DNA of 64,000 bases from Polytrichum commune (taxonomy: Eukaryota > Streptophyta > Polytrichopsida > Polytrichales > Polytrichaceae), in NCBI GenBank assembly GCA_950295325.1, contig OX485804.1, positions 56,420,001-56,484,000 of the forward strand. The letters are read 5' to 3'. The notes under the pieces were generated by a model, which made no database searches, was not told where the DNA came from, and worked only from the letters and a program-made list of their open reading frames with translations. How positions within the stretch are numbered: position 1 is the first letter of the stretch; each line of letters begins with the position of its first letter. Made by a program: the position numbers and the translations under genes. Of this stretch, positions 1 to 11,384 are shown in pieces.

Positions 1-2600
1 ATAAGTTTGAAACACGTCTATATTGTGAAGATATCGCTCCAATTTGTAAATAATTTGTTATAGTCCTCAAATATCTAATGATGATACTATCCAAATTGTC
101 CGATGTTATTTCATTGTCTCAAAAAGCAAACAAATATTCGTTTGGTTCTTTCGTCGAAGCCATCTTCAACTTCTTTCCACCTCATGTCCATATACATCAC
201 TATTCATACTCCATAGTATATTGAATTTGGAGATTTTTCATCCGCTCTCATCTTTGCCAATGTATTTGTCATCCAACACTCCAAAACATGTCACTAACAC
301 AAATATATAGAGATCTCTTATCCATATATACGACTAAGTGCACACAAAAATCAAAAAATAATTTAAGTAATTTATGAAAGTAAAATAAAAAGAACTTAAA
401 TAGGATATTCTCATAAGAACATCAAAATGATAAGGCATTTAAGAAGGCTTTATTCAGAAGCCCATTAAAAAATGAAGAATTTAAATAGGTTATAGTCAAC
501 ACAAGATTAAAACAATAAGGCATTTAGATAGACTACACTAAAAATCAATTTTTTTTTTATAGAAGTACAAAAAAATCCATTGTCTACATACCTTGTCCAA
601 TGTCATTATATTCCTACACAAACATAAAATAAAGAGAGAAGACATACCTTGATGTTGTGTTGATAAAAAGAATCTCAAACCCTAAATTGGAGTTTTATGT
701 AGCATGTATATTGGATGGATGAAGAAACAATCAATGGATGAGATGTAGATAGCCTAAGTTTATTAAACATAATATGAATCAAAAAAATGATACGAACACA
801 TTTATGTCTAAAAATTGAATGTTAGTTATCGAATAAAAATAAAAACCCTATATAGCCATATTTATGACTAGCATTATTGTTAGTTTTAATGATTAATAAT
901 GTCAATACAATAGTAGAACATTAATTCCTAATACTTAAGTTAGAACTTTCATAAAAATCATATATATATTTATATATATATATGAAAACATATAAAAAAA
1001 TGTGCATGTATTCTTAATGTATGTTAAATATGGTAAATAAAATATTTAATTGTAGTGTTCATGTCATAATAATAAAACTACTGGTATAATAATAATCGTA
1101 TAAAAGGTTGAACATTGAGAAACTTCTAGACTCATTTGGCATACCTAGATCTCAATTGTGGTAAACATCTCAAATGTTGGTATCAACCTTGGGATACTTT
1201 ACCAACTTAGGCTAAATTTGCTTTGAACATGAAACCACATAATCTTAAAGTTCGGATGTTGTAAGATCAAATCTTAACATCCAAAGTTGAACCTTGGTAT
1301 ACCATTATTTATCAAGACATCAAATGCAACTAAATTTAATAATTATAATGGTGCGACATCATATTTTCAAATAAAGACAATGTAGCCTAAATTACAAACA
1401 TAATGATGGACCTAGGAAATATTGAAGTTGGTTGTAATTTTGGCAAGAAGTGCATATAACAATAAAATGTAAAATCATAATAATATCAATATTTTAAATT
1501 ACGATAGAAGTACAACATCAATTATTACATTACAAATATTATAGAAGATGCGGTTTATATGATATATATAATCATATTCATAAGAATATGAAGGCATGAT
1601 AGGTTCTCAACTAATAAAGAACTACCTAATACAACATTGTGTACAATCAATGCAATAAGCAAGATGGAAGTTGTAAGAGGGAATTATTTAATAATTAATA
1701 AGAATATAAATTTGCAACTTAGTTTCTAAATATAGTAAAGACTAGCATGGTTGTGGTAATAGTGATAATTTGAATCAATAAGTGATACAAGGAAAGGTAT
1801 TAATGTTGATGAGAATAAGTTATATTTTACACAAGTATTTGAAATGAAGAGTGGTATATTACATTAGAAGATGTCTGAAACAATTCAATAATATAATATG
1901 TTACAGATTTTTTTGTCAAAGGGCTTGAGATGATGATTTATGAGCGTAAAGATAAGGAATGGTTCAAAGAGATTTGCACATAAGTGCAAGTATATAGAGG
2001 ATGATCAAAGTGAAAGAAGCAGGATAACATATGATCATACCAAAATATGTGATGTATGGATGATGAACTTATTTTCCGAGTATCATAAAAGAAAGAAATA
2101 AAACAAGTGATATGTCAAGACAAGATTAGACTCAAGGGACTGCGTAATGGATGGGAGTGTGCTCAGAATATTTAAAGTTCCTAACAATAGCCAAACTATT
2201 GCAATATTTTAACATCATTACACACTATTTCTTCCTAAGTTTAGGCGGTGAATGTTATGTTTCTTCACATCTATCTTACTGAAAACCTATATTAACCAAT
2301 ATGCTTTGATAATATAATAGTAGTAGAACAAGAAAACAGTAGAACGGTGAGGCTTTGTTCTTTATTATGAAAGACTACAATTGTAGTTGTCCACTTTGCT
2401 CATGCCAATTCATGGCTATTCACTATACCAAACCTTTCTTGGATTTTGTGCACCTTCTTCTCAAATACGGGTCAAGGATTGAAGCTACTCATTTATCACC
2501 CGAATTTTTAAAAATAAATAATCAAGAACTACCGAAATAACTATAGTTAACTAGATTTCTTTCAATGCATTTTAGGGAGCACTTATATATAAACTATAGT
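1..2600. other. AT-rich intergenic DNA
   Basis: No convincing gene is visible. Reading frames are short and interrupted and composition is strongly AT-rich, with a TA-rich simple stretch near 961-984. A 61-codon frame near 2355-2540 has no recognisable motif and I do not call it. Confidence 0.6.
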
Positions 2601-2603
2601 TAA

Positions 2604-2741
2604 CATCCACATTAAATATAGTGGACCAAAAATAACAAGAGCAAGTAACGTCCGAGTGTGAACACAAAGTGGTTAGGAAATTTGCTCTTGAAACGAAGAA
2701 GTTGATGCATAGTCTTTGTCCTACAGACAGAGCCAATAAAA
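2604..2741 (+). repeat. SINE-like dispersed repeat, copy A
   Basis: About 138 bp that recur with roughly 90% or better identity at 20661-20797. Inside is a stretch resembling a tRNA-derived SINE head: AAAGTGGTTAGG looks like a pol III box A, followed by a tRNA-like GCTCTTGAAACGAAGAAG segment and a poorly conserved box-B-like stretch. The copy ends in an A-run, as SINEs often do. The repeat relationship is seen directly. The tRNA origin is inference. Confidence 0.5.
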
Positions 2742-4945
2742 AAAAGGTTATAGACATGGGATCAATAGAATAATTATGGGTTTGACTATTTGGATGAAGA
2801 AGTGTGTAGTTTCTATCCAAATTTGAATCAAGTGTGTTAGTATGAAGGGAAATATCATGGGATTTTTTTGGGGGAGGAAGGTCTATTTTGGCGCTCCTCA
2901 ACGGCCGTTGGGTTTTGCAACAACGATGAACACGTGGGACCTCGCTAGATGCTTAAGACCTGATAGCTTCCACCGTTACCTAGAACCGCTTCATGCAATT
3001 GGTTTTGGTTTTGTCACAAGCTCAATCCTCGATTGTCAAGCCCACACTTGCTCTTAGCATTATAAAGGGTTTATTTCATGCAGATTGATGATGCAAAGTG
3101 ACCACTTCCTTTGCAATGTTTTCCGAATGTATTTAATTTAGGGTTAGCTTTCATGGTTCGTCTCTTCTTTGTTGGTTTTGTGATTATGAGTTATTTTTGG
3201 GGTTTTGGGTATGGTCTTGCAAGGTCTGGATTTAAGGTTACAGTTTGGCATGAGACTGAAATAGATCAAGGTGTATATACTCACTAATGAAGGAGCATCT
3301 CCAAAGTGCATTGGAATTATGAAGGGGGAGGATGGAGAATCCTAATCTGACCTAAGAGTGTGCCTAGGGAGTTGTATTTTAACCCTTCACATTGTAAATG
3401 TTTGTTACAAGGTTTGAATGAGACTATAGTTGAATGTGTTTGTGGACATGATTAAAGTAAGTTTTTTTTCATTTTTGTATTTATATTTTCTTGTATTTGA
3501 ATGCAACCTTTTTTTTTGGAGTAGGTAGTTGTGCAAAATTTAATGTCTTGTCATAACTGATTGTGTTTCTTGTTTTGTTCTATCCGTGTTTATAACTTGT
3601 CTATTTTAGCATGTATTTTTTTTATCTCCATGTTTGTTAGTAACCCTTTAATTAGTATCCAAGTGCTATTGGTTGTGTTTTGAATGATATTTTGAATGAT
3701 TTAGGATTGGTATTACTAATTCAGACCAAATGAACGATAATTTGAATTTTATGGAATGTTTGTTGCTCACATAGTCGGTTTCGTAATGCTATAGCATTCA
3801 ACCCACTATTTGGTACTTGTATGATTTATTAAAAATATTAATATACCCAAATTAGCTTTTTTTAAATTTACAAATAATATAGAGTGCTAAAAAATATGTC
3901 AAAATAGTTTTTTTATCTACATATAGGGGGGGGGGGGAATATTGAGACATGCATAAATAACCCCTACCCCACAATTAAATATCCCATTATCGCACATGGT
4001 TACGAAACGTAAGGGGATGTGATCGCCCTGAGGGAATATAGCAGCACATGTATGGATTGTTTGTTCTTGATGGAATTGGCATTAAGTTAATCCTTAAGTG
4101 TCCAAGAGGTCCCAATTGGGCCTCTCCTTGCACAAAAATAAGTATTAGAGCTACATCTTTCCATTTTGAAGTTAACCTTGTCAAAAGTGACCCTATCTGA
4201 AATCGACTTATTATTCGAGTGCACTTTTGGAATCCATTGGATACCTTGATGTTATTGAAGATTTTAACTCAAATATGCATTTTGGGTGTCTTTGGATCCA
4301 TATACTTTGTATTTTGATCATCAATGCGAATCACAATTGCTAATCATTTGAGTCCTAATATGGGTGAAATATAAAGCCACGTACCTTCACATAATGGGCG
4401 AAAGTGGCTTTCCGGGGCTATGTTCTCCTCTCGCCAAAAAGCTTCGGAATAATATGTTGTTATTCCAAAGTGAAATTGATTTTAGAGCTTGGGAAGTCAA
4501 AGGCTTATGGGACTAAAAGTACACCAAGATGGTGACATCACGTGGGTGACATATTGCTTGAATCCTAGGGTAACGTTGTACAATCACCTTCATGAATTAA
4601 AAGTTAATCTCAACTTGGTGGTTTAATTGAAAGAAATACTTTTTGATTGCTAAATATATACTACATTATTAAATAAGGAAGGAAATCTATTTGTAAAGAA
4701 GACATTCTAGTACAAAATGCACCTCATCTTCAATTATGTTATAAAACATAAGTGACCATATATGAGCCCAAAGTTATGTTCTCATATTGTTTTATGCTTA
4801 GTTGCCATTAGATTTAGGATTTGAATTTATTCTACATATTCAAAAAGCATAAAAAGAGTGCAAAGATTTTAGTTTGGTTTGATCTTAAGTTAGGAGTGGT
4901 ATTGGATTTATTATGACTTAGTTTATCCTTATTTATTTATTTATT
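2742..4945. other. Intergenic DNA without a supported gene
   Basis: A less AT-rich patch at about 2840-3060 gives a 71-codon plus-strand frame without recognisable domains, which I do not call. A run of 12 G lies at 3926-3937. Nothing else coding is visible. Confidence 0.5.
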
Positions 4946-5130
4946 ATGTAGGTGGTAGGATTATGAAGGCTGTAGTGAGGAGCTGGGTTTTTATTATTGA
5001 ATTAGGGGGTTCGCGGGTGTTCGTTTTAGGCTCCTTCATATTTCTATTTAGGCCTTAGGCCGTTAAGAGATCGGTTTGCCACTATTCTAGGATCTCCAGA
5101 TTCCCTCTTGGTTCGGGTGTGGAGAATTCC

Positions 5131-5198
5131 TCTCTCTCTCTCTGTTCCCTCTCGCTCTCTCTGTTCCCTCTCGCTCTCTCTGTTCCCTCTCGCTCTCT
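5131..5198. repeat. 19-bp tandem repeat (CT-rich minisatellite)
   Basis: Three consecutive copies of a 19-bp unit (CTCTCTCTGTTCCCTCTCG) occupy 5136-5192, with partial copies at both sides. On the minus strand the repeat yields a low-complexity Arg/Glu/Ser frame, which is not a gene. It lies just left of the hAT insertion, in the same GC-richer host sequence. Confidence 0.85.
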
Positions 5199-5218
5199 GG
5201 GGGTCCGGTAGCAGCTGT

Positions 5219-6324
5219 CAGTGCTCAAAATTGAAGCCCTCATATGAATTTCATTTTGAAGGGCTCTGAAATTTGAGCATTGCAATTGAAGGGCATATCT
5301 AAATCTAGGACATCAATGGAAAATTTTCAAAGAAATATAAAACTTATATTAAAATTATGCATGATTTGCATGGTACATACTTCTAGTACAATGAAATAAT
5401 GGAGAATCAACTATCTAACTCCACCTCTTGACGTGACAATGCCCTACGCTTGTTGGTTACTGTAGCGGTTTTCCAAGTGTCAAAAATGCCATTCCAATCC
5501 ATGAATTCAACTCCCAAACTATTTAGGCTAACCCTCATCAATGCATCAAGTGTGTCAAGGTTTAGGCATGTTCTCCTTTCGCTCTTAACCCAATTCTGCT
5601 TTGAAAAACCACGCTCACAAACAACAGTGCTAGTAGGGATCACAAGTATGGCTTGCCATAGCGACATTAGGGTTGGCCAATTGATCTTAAACTCTCGGTC
5701 ACGGCCACAAAAAACTCAATCTTCATGCATACTTCGGTGTTGACAAGCTGAAGATAACATCTCCACAAATTCGAGCAACTCCGCATTGGCTTGATCAACA
5801 AGAACAGAGCTCCACTTGAAATGTGTCACCAACCGGTTCAACCATTGCTCAGTTAAAGTGCCTCGATCCAATGCATCCATGGGATAGTGTTTTGGGCTAA
5901 AAAGCCTGGCTGCATTAAAAATGGGCAAGTCGGGGAAGTGATCATTTAGTGAGTCAATAACCTTTTGGACGTATAGTCTACCAAGGGTGATGCAATCCTC
6001 CAATGAGCCCCCTACATCACACCCGGGCATAGAGTCATAGTGCAAAGTATGCACTTTCTCACAACCAAACCTATCAACATACAATTCCCATCTGGACTAA
6101 TTCCCATCTGAATCTGAGATATGGAGCCCAAAGTTAGACAACCGGAGTTAAATGGCTACTTGAGATGATGAACAGTACTTGAAGGGTACTATTTATCCAA
6201 CACTTCAAGTGAAGGGAGCACTTAGACATGAGGATTATGTTTTGAAGGGCTGTTTTCCTTGAGGTATTTTTTGAAGTCCCAAAACCCATTTGAAGGGCAC
6301 TGAAGACTTCAATTTTGAGCACTG
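5219..6324 (-). mobile_element. Relict hAT-superfamily DNA transposon, internally deleted
   Basis: An 18-bp terminal inverted repeat, CAGTGCTCAAAATTGAAG at 5219-5236, is matched exactly in reverse complement at 6307-6324. It is flanked by an 8-bp target duplication with one mismatch: GCAGCTGT at 5211-5218 and GCGGCTGT at 6325-6332. Eight-base duplications and CAG-type ends are standard for hAT elements. The body encodes the C-terminal part of a hAT transposase on the minus strand. At 1.1 kb it is much shorter than an autonomous hAT element, so it is a deletion derivative. Copies of GAAGGG-type motifs occur near both ends and may be subterminal binding repeats. Confidence 0.9.
5407..6084 (-). 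pseudogene. hAT transposase, C-terminal fragment with one nonsense codon
   Basis: Two frames (6084-5716 and 5667-5407) are in the same phase and separated by a single TGA at 5716-5718, so they are one interrupted coding region of about 226 codons. After the stop the frame contains WQAILVIPTSTVVCERGFSK followed by a VKSERR stretch. This is the hAT C-terminal dimerisation signature (small hydrophobic residues, then ERxFS, then K/R-rich). The type resembles the hAT proteins related to animal ZNF862/KIAA1586-like genes rather than Ac itself; that is a recollection of the family, not a search. The N-terminal zinc finger and most of the catalytic domain are absent, so it cannot encode an active transposase. 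Confidence 0.85.
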
Positions 6325-7480
6325 GCGGCTGTCGAAGGAGATGGCGGCTGCTTCAGAAAGCAGACTAGCAGCATGAATCGACTGGGGCTAGAGTCCTTTG
6401 CTGGAAGGAAGGAGGGCGAATGGCTGACGAAATAAAGCAAAGCAACGACCATTCGAGCACCAAAGGACTGATACCGAATCAGTATGGTTCGGCAGCGACT
6501 CTGTATCGGAATCGAGCCGAGAACTGCCGAAATGTGGACAGGGGAGAGTGCTTAAGGAGGAGAGGCGATTAAGGGCCTGGGAGCTGGAGTAGCTCGGTGG
6601 GTATGGGAGGATCCCCCAGCGCGATTGAAAAGTTCAGATTCAAGTCCAGGCGGAAATCGCGGTGGTGAAGGTCAAGGTGAAAACATCTTAGCTGATTATT
6701 GACAATTGGGCCTGAGGATTGTGAGTCTACTCCCTAAATGGACCTCTGAACCTCTCACATCAAGCTGGTGTCGATAAAAGACACACTCTGTTTTGACAAC
6801 AGAGTGAGATTACTGAGGGAGGTTGACGATCCAGCCACAAGGCTGAACAATGGGCGACAGGGAAGCAGAGTGATTGACCGAAAGGAGTGTAGACTGTGGC
6901 TGCGGCATCATAGGATGTTTAGTCTTTTGTTCGAGGTTGCTAATCACGATTTGGTTTCGGAACAGTGGGATCGGTGAACAGGGTATGGTAACAGGAAGGA
7001 GATACTCCCTCTGAAGGAGGTAAGCAGCAGGGAGGTTACCGAGGCTGCGAGGCCAAGTGCGGAGCTGGCCGACCGGCAGGACGGGTGGAGAAACCGGATG
7101 AGCCGGTCACTGACGGGTGATGACGGCCAGAGGATAACAGTGAACAGCGTGCAATGCCGAGAGGAGGAATTTTTCTGTAGGCCGGGGTTTTGGTGGAATA
7201 CCCCCCTTATAAAGTTATGCATCAAAGGGTATGGGCCGTATTCGAGTAAGGTTGTTAATTAGGTAGATCATTAGCATAATTAGGAAGATTAGCCTACACA
7301 TTAGTTAAGCAGCGATTAGTATATAGTTTAGGGAAGTGAATTTGGTTATGGACTAGGGTGGTTTTGTGAGATTGAAGGACTCACAGGGGGTGTGAGTGTT
7401 TATAAACACTAATATTCCGGGTGCTTTCAATAAAGGTTGTGTGTTTTATGTTTATTCCAAATGTGCATTGGAATCACACA
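6325..7480. other. GC-richer unclassified repeat-like block with a tRNA-like promoter
   Basis: This stretch has higher GC than its surroundings, and with 4950-5218 it forms the sequence into which the hAT element inserted. TAGCTCGGTGG at 6590-6600 resembles pol III box A and GATTCAAGTCC at 6637-6647 resembles box B, at tRNA-like spacing. A possible TATA (TTTATAAAC, about 7400) and an AATAAAGG signal near 7430 could belong to an LTR-like region. No open frame with recognisable homology is present. It may be a SINE plus an LTR fragment, but I cannot define its ends. Confidence 0.35.
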
Positions 7481-7642
7481 TATTGTGAGGGGAGTTTTTA
7501 CATGTTAGTTCGAAGACCACACTTGGACTAGGACGAAATCAAGGGTGATGGGCTTTGGCTGACACCATAACACGTTACCACTAAGGATTCGGATAGTCGA
7601 TCACCAACTAGTTTCAATGACGAGTTTATAATTTGAGGGGTT

Positions 7643-9365
7643 GTTTACACCATGGACCATGAAGTCGTCCCAAGGCCATGTAAGAGCATTGATTGGTTGT
7701 TGAACTCTTCTTGGGACCACTTCGGTTTGCACCAAGGAAAAAATATCATAATGACCATGGAGGTTGAGGCCCCCAAAAGACATATTTTTAGGCCTACATA
7801 ATCCATTGACATGGTCCAACGGGTTTGGCAGTGAGAGAGGCAAAATAGGCGGCATGGCAAAGGAATGCTCTCATAATAAAATTTTAATGAATTTTCTTTC
7901 AGGGGCTTTATATACAACTCTTCCCACCAGGTAAGGCTCCCAAGGCACAATTTCAACATCTATGTGATGTAATGAATCTTGAGAAGCAGGTTTGCCCTCT
8001 ATGTGCCTTGATCATATCATAGCCCATGAGACAAACCATTTCTTCCATGCCCTACCCCTTAAACCGGCTCCCACATGTCTCACCAAACAATGTGGGACAT
8101 CTAGAACTCAAGAATTTGAGTACACATGGTGAAGCGGGTTGCAAATAATGCTTAATGTACAACACAAGGTACACATCACATGTAAATGACATTGAACATG
8201 TGGGTCCATTCACGATCGGGGTACTACTTTTGGGACAAAGGAATTAAGGACTATGTCGCATTGGATCTCAACGTTTATTACGATTTATTATAATTTTATT
8301 AATAACATTTAAATAAATAAGTAGATAGGTCATAGGATTTATCAAAAATATATATTATTTATTATTTTAAAATAACTAATAATAGACCAATCCTTTATGA
8401 AATGAGTAGATAGGTCATAGGACTTGTAGAGAGGTCATAAGACTTGTTTGGGCCACATCAATCGCAATTTCATTATTGAAGTATACATCGGAGGTGAATT
8501 ATTTCATGTTTTGCATCCTAGTACCTTGGTGTAAGTGTCATGTTTCCATACATATATTTTATTATGTCCAATTCTATTTCTAAATGTTATTTTTTCATGT
8601 AGCCATGTTATTGTGTAATGTTGGCCATATTTGGTGTCATATGTAAAGCTATACAATTGGTATGCAATACATTTTTAGTTCTATTGGTAAACAATTGAAC
8701 GATACGTGTGAGAAAGAGAATTGGGATCATTTCAATTAATTTTTGTTGTCCTTTTCATTCCTTAATCCTAAGGTCAACGGTTATGACAACAACCATAGAT
8801 GTCCGTTAAGGAATCAAAACGATATCTTAGATAACCCTAAATCTTGTAAATTAACTTTGTCGATGTACTCATTATGGAATATTAAATGTAGGTATGATCC
8901 AAAATATGCTCCACAATACAAATCTAAGCACACCAACTATGTAAAGTTATCTACTTTAGTCCTTCAACCGTTATACACTCACTCTTGGTACCCCAACTGT
9001 GAATGCCCCCATGTACAAATTGAATCCCTCATGTTTGTTGTTGTTGTAAAACTCGTTGTGAGAAGATTTGCAAGCCACATCTTCGACACATTCAACAAGA
9101 AAGTGAAGACAAGTGAAGCCCAAGAGAAGACAAGAGAATGGTCAAATTTGATGTAATTTTTCAAAAAGGCCCTTCTTGAACATTAAAAAATCAACACATT
9201 CACTTTTTGGTGCATGGTCATTCCTCCTGGTCCACATTCAATTGACACTTAATGAGGGGCCCAAAGGCTTTGTGAATCAATTGTTTAAGAAATCGGACCA
9301 TGGAAGTTGGACCATGAGAAAAGACCATCTTCCATGGTCCGACTTCATGGTCCATGGTGTAAAAC
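7643..9365. mobile_element. Element bounded by 25-bp terminal inverted repeats, with a nested insertion
   Basis: GTTTACACCATGGACCATGA and the following AGTCG at 7643-7667 are matched in reverse complement at 9340-9365, apart from one extra base. The two ends are 1.7 kb apart. No transposase is visible, so it would be non-autonomous. A second, unrelated inverted-repeat element (8196-9014) lies inside it. A further near-perfect hairpin, TCGGACCATGGAAG with its complement, is at about 9294-9342 next to the right end. I could not fix a target duplication. Confidence 0.55.
8196..9014. mobile_element. MITE-like element, family 'GGGGCCATTCACGG', copy 1
   Basis: The left end reads GTCCATTCACGATCGGGGTA and the right end is its diverged inverse (ACCCCAACTGTGAATG region, about 8991-9006). 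The interior aligns along its length with copy 2 at 14286-15060. Shared blocks include TTGTTGTCCTTTTCATTCCT and CCAAAATATGCT. A 137-codon plus-strand frame over the right part is not conserved as a frame in copy 2, so it is not a gene. Confidence 0.7.
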
Positions 9366-9406
9366 CGGCCATGAGATGCATTAAGCAACGATAGTGTATG
9401 ACAGCT

Positions 9407-9490
9407 GGGGTGAACCAACCTGTACATTGATTCCTTGGAAGCAAGGGTTTAGGCATCCAACAAGGAACGTCTGTATGGGTTGGTTCGCCC
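9407..9490. repeat. 84-bp foldback element, copy A
   Basis: The sequence folds on itself. The left arm GGGGTGAACCAACCTGTACA pairs with the right arm TGTATGGGTTGGTTCGCCC, and TTCCTTGG pairs with CAAGGAA. The same 84 bp occurs in inverted orientation at 51571-51654 with about 7 differences. Flanking GCT and AAATC are shared between copies, so the true element may be a few bases longer. Confidence 0.75.
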
Positions 9491-9664
9491 AAATCGTGTA
9501 TGACAATGCTGTGGTGTTGATGTATTGGCACAATTCACACTGGTAACCATTGGTGGCCTTTTCACGGCCACAAAAGGAAGGGAATTGGGAAGGACTGGGA
9601 GTTGGTGGAGGAAGGCTTCCCACCCAGTGTGGTGTCCGGCTTTGTTTGCAGCCTGAAGCCCGGA

Positions 9665-9860
9665 CATCTATGCCCGGGGTAGATTTTGGAGTGTAATCGG
9701 TCGATATCCTGGTGTTTCCAAGGCCCACCAGGTTACATGTTCACATCTGCTGGTTTTCCGTTACTAATGTGGGTATATTCTCTAAATTCCTCTAAAACGA
9801 TCGGTAGTTTTCCTCATGTCTTGAACTTCAACCGGCTCATCTGTAAAAGATCTATATATA
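9665..9860. repeat. Dispersed repeat, related to 63095-63300
   Basis: The blocks GGTTACATGTTCACATC, TTTTCCGTT, ATTCCTCTAAAA, CGGTAGTTTTCCT and CTTCAACCG occur in the same order and strand near 63160-63300, with moderate divergence. No coding capacity is recognised. Confidence 0.55.
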
Positions 9861-10825
9861 CACGTTAATTCCAAACATAGTTGACCAATTCTTGCAATTC
9901 TTTCTAACATCATATATGCACACAAGGTAGAGGGTGCTTGAACCAACACTTTAAGCAATTTAGTCTACTTTGGGAGTCCGTTTGAATTAGTGGTATGCAT
10001 GATTGGCTTAGACATAGTAGAATTTATTTGGTTTATGCAAAAATGGACGTCATATGAATATACTACATTTTTTTTTGAAGTCACTCACCCCTAGTTTCTT
10101 AATTCCTTTCCTAGAATCACTGTTACCACTGCAAACAACTCCCAAAACCATCTCGATATTTGTCCATAATTGTTCCTTTCTTCTTTTGTCTAAAACCATC
10201 TTGGTTGTTTTTGAAAACGGCCCCCGGCCTTCTATCCAAATTGGGCCCCAAACTAAAAAGAAAAGAAAAGAAAAAGAACACCGATTAAAGTCTAACATGA
10301 CAATGGTATGTTAGCCATCCACTTATCAAGTTTGTATGGAGTTGAAAGAGGAGGGTAATATAATGCATGCCTAACATTAGGTGGACCCTGATAATGGACA
10401 TAATATGTGGGGGTTTTGATCAAGTGAAATTGGGGCTTGTTGTTTCTCAACTTTACGATACTTAAGGACCATTATGGGAGATATTTAATTGCATTAAGTG
10501 AGAATTTTTCCATGAGAGATTTCATGTGTGATTTAGGAATTTCAAGGTCAACGAGTCAATCGATGGATGAGTGGTGAAAATTGTCCTAGATTTGAGTTGT
10601 GATAATGATTGGTGGAAGGGTTTGCCTATATAGTTGCTGAAAGTGTGGCACAAGTATATCATATTTAGCATGTTTACAGGCAATTGCCGCATATGAGAAT
10701 CAATCATTACAATAGGTGAGTTGAATGAAATAAATAGTAAGATGTAGAGATGGGAGAAGAAGAGGAGTGTCTGAGGGGAATTTTCCTTCACTAGACATGA
10801 TATATGGACGTAGTCAGGGGAGACA
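9861..10825. other. Intergenic DNA without a supported gene
   Basis: The frames on both strands around 10050-10314 overlap each other and are low complexity (Lys/Phe-rich). I see no domains, RNA genes or defined repeat ends here. Confidence 0.5.
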
Positions 10826-11384
10826 CACGGGTAGGTCACTTAGTGCATTTTAAAAACGACGTGCGGCATAATATAGAGAGGATTAAAATCATTTGAAATA
10901 AAAATTATAAAGGAATTCCAAATAATGAAGGGGCCATTAAATGTAGACAATCCCATTATAACTAAGTTAGTGGACATAAAATGTGGGCCATTATTTTTTT
11001 GTAAAATTAATATAGGGGCTGAAGATAAGGATCCTAGAAGGTATGTTTAGTATGTTTGCTATGGTCTCCTATGTGTTTTCTTCATAACTTTGTTTGCAAT
11101 GATATTACTGTTTGCACCCTTCTTTGTTTCCATGGTTTCCCTTAACACTCGTCAATGCGTTAGGAAGTAGATTAGCTTTATTACTTAAAAGAAATATAGA
11201 GTACAAAAAATTGCAGTGACTTGGACAATATAAGTAATGGAAGGGTGCAAACAAATAGGCCATTTTTGAAATTTAAGTAATTATAGGGAGGCTTTAATTC
11301 AACCCTTGAAGGTAAATAACCCCAAAACAAAAAACCCCCAGCCGCACGTGGTGCACAAAAATGCCTTAGAGTGACCTACCCGTG
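10826..11384. mobile_element. MITE with 8-bp target duplication, family 'CACGGGKAGGTCACT', member 1
   Basis: The terminal inverted repeat starts CACGGGTAGGTCACT at 10826 and ends AGTGACCTACCCGTG at 11384. The inverted similarity extends about 40 bp inward to an ACGTGCGGC block. An exact 8-bp duplication, GGGAGACA, flanks it at 10818-10825 and 11385-11392. Length is 559 bp and it has no transposase. The 8-bp duplication points to hAT-like mobilisation, although the ends do not have the usual hAT CAG/TAG start. Member 2 is at 15378-15786. Confidence 0.9.

Noticed and set aside
5131-5285. 67-codon Arg/Glu-rich minus-strand frame
   Set aside because: Produced by the 19-bp CT-rich tandem repeat.
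8743-9156. 137-codon plus-strand open frame
   Set aside because: It lies mostly inside a MITE-like element. The homologous part of the second copy (14700-15050) does not keep the frame, and no protein motif is seen.
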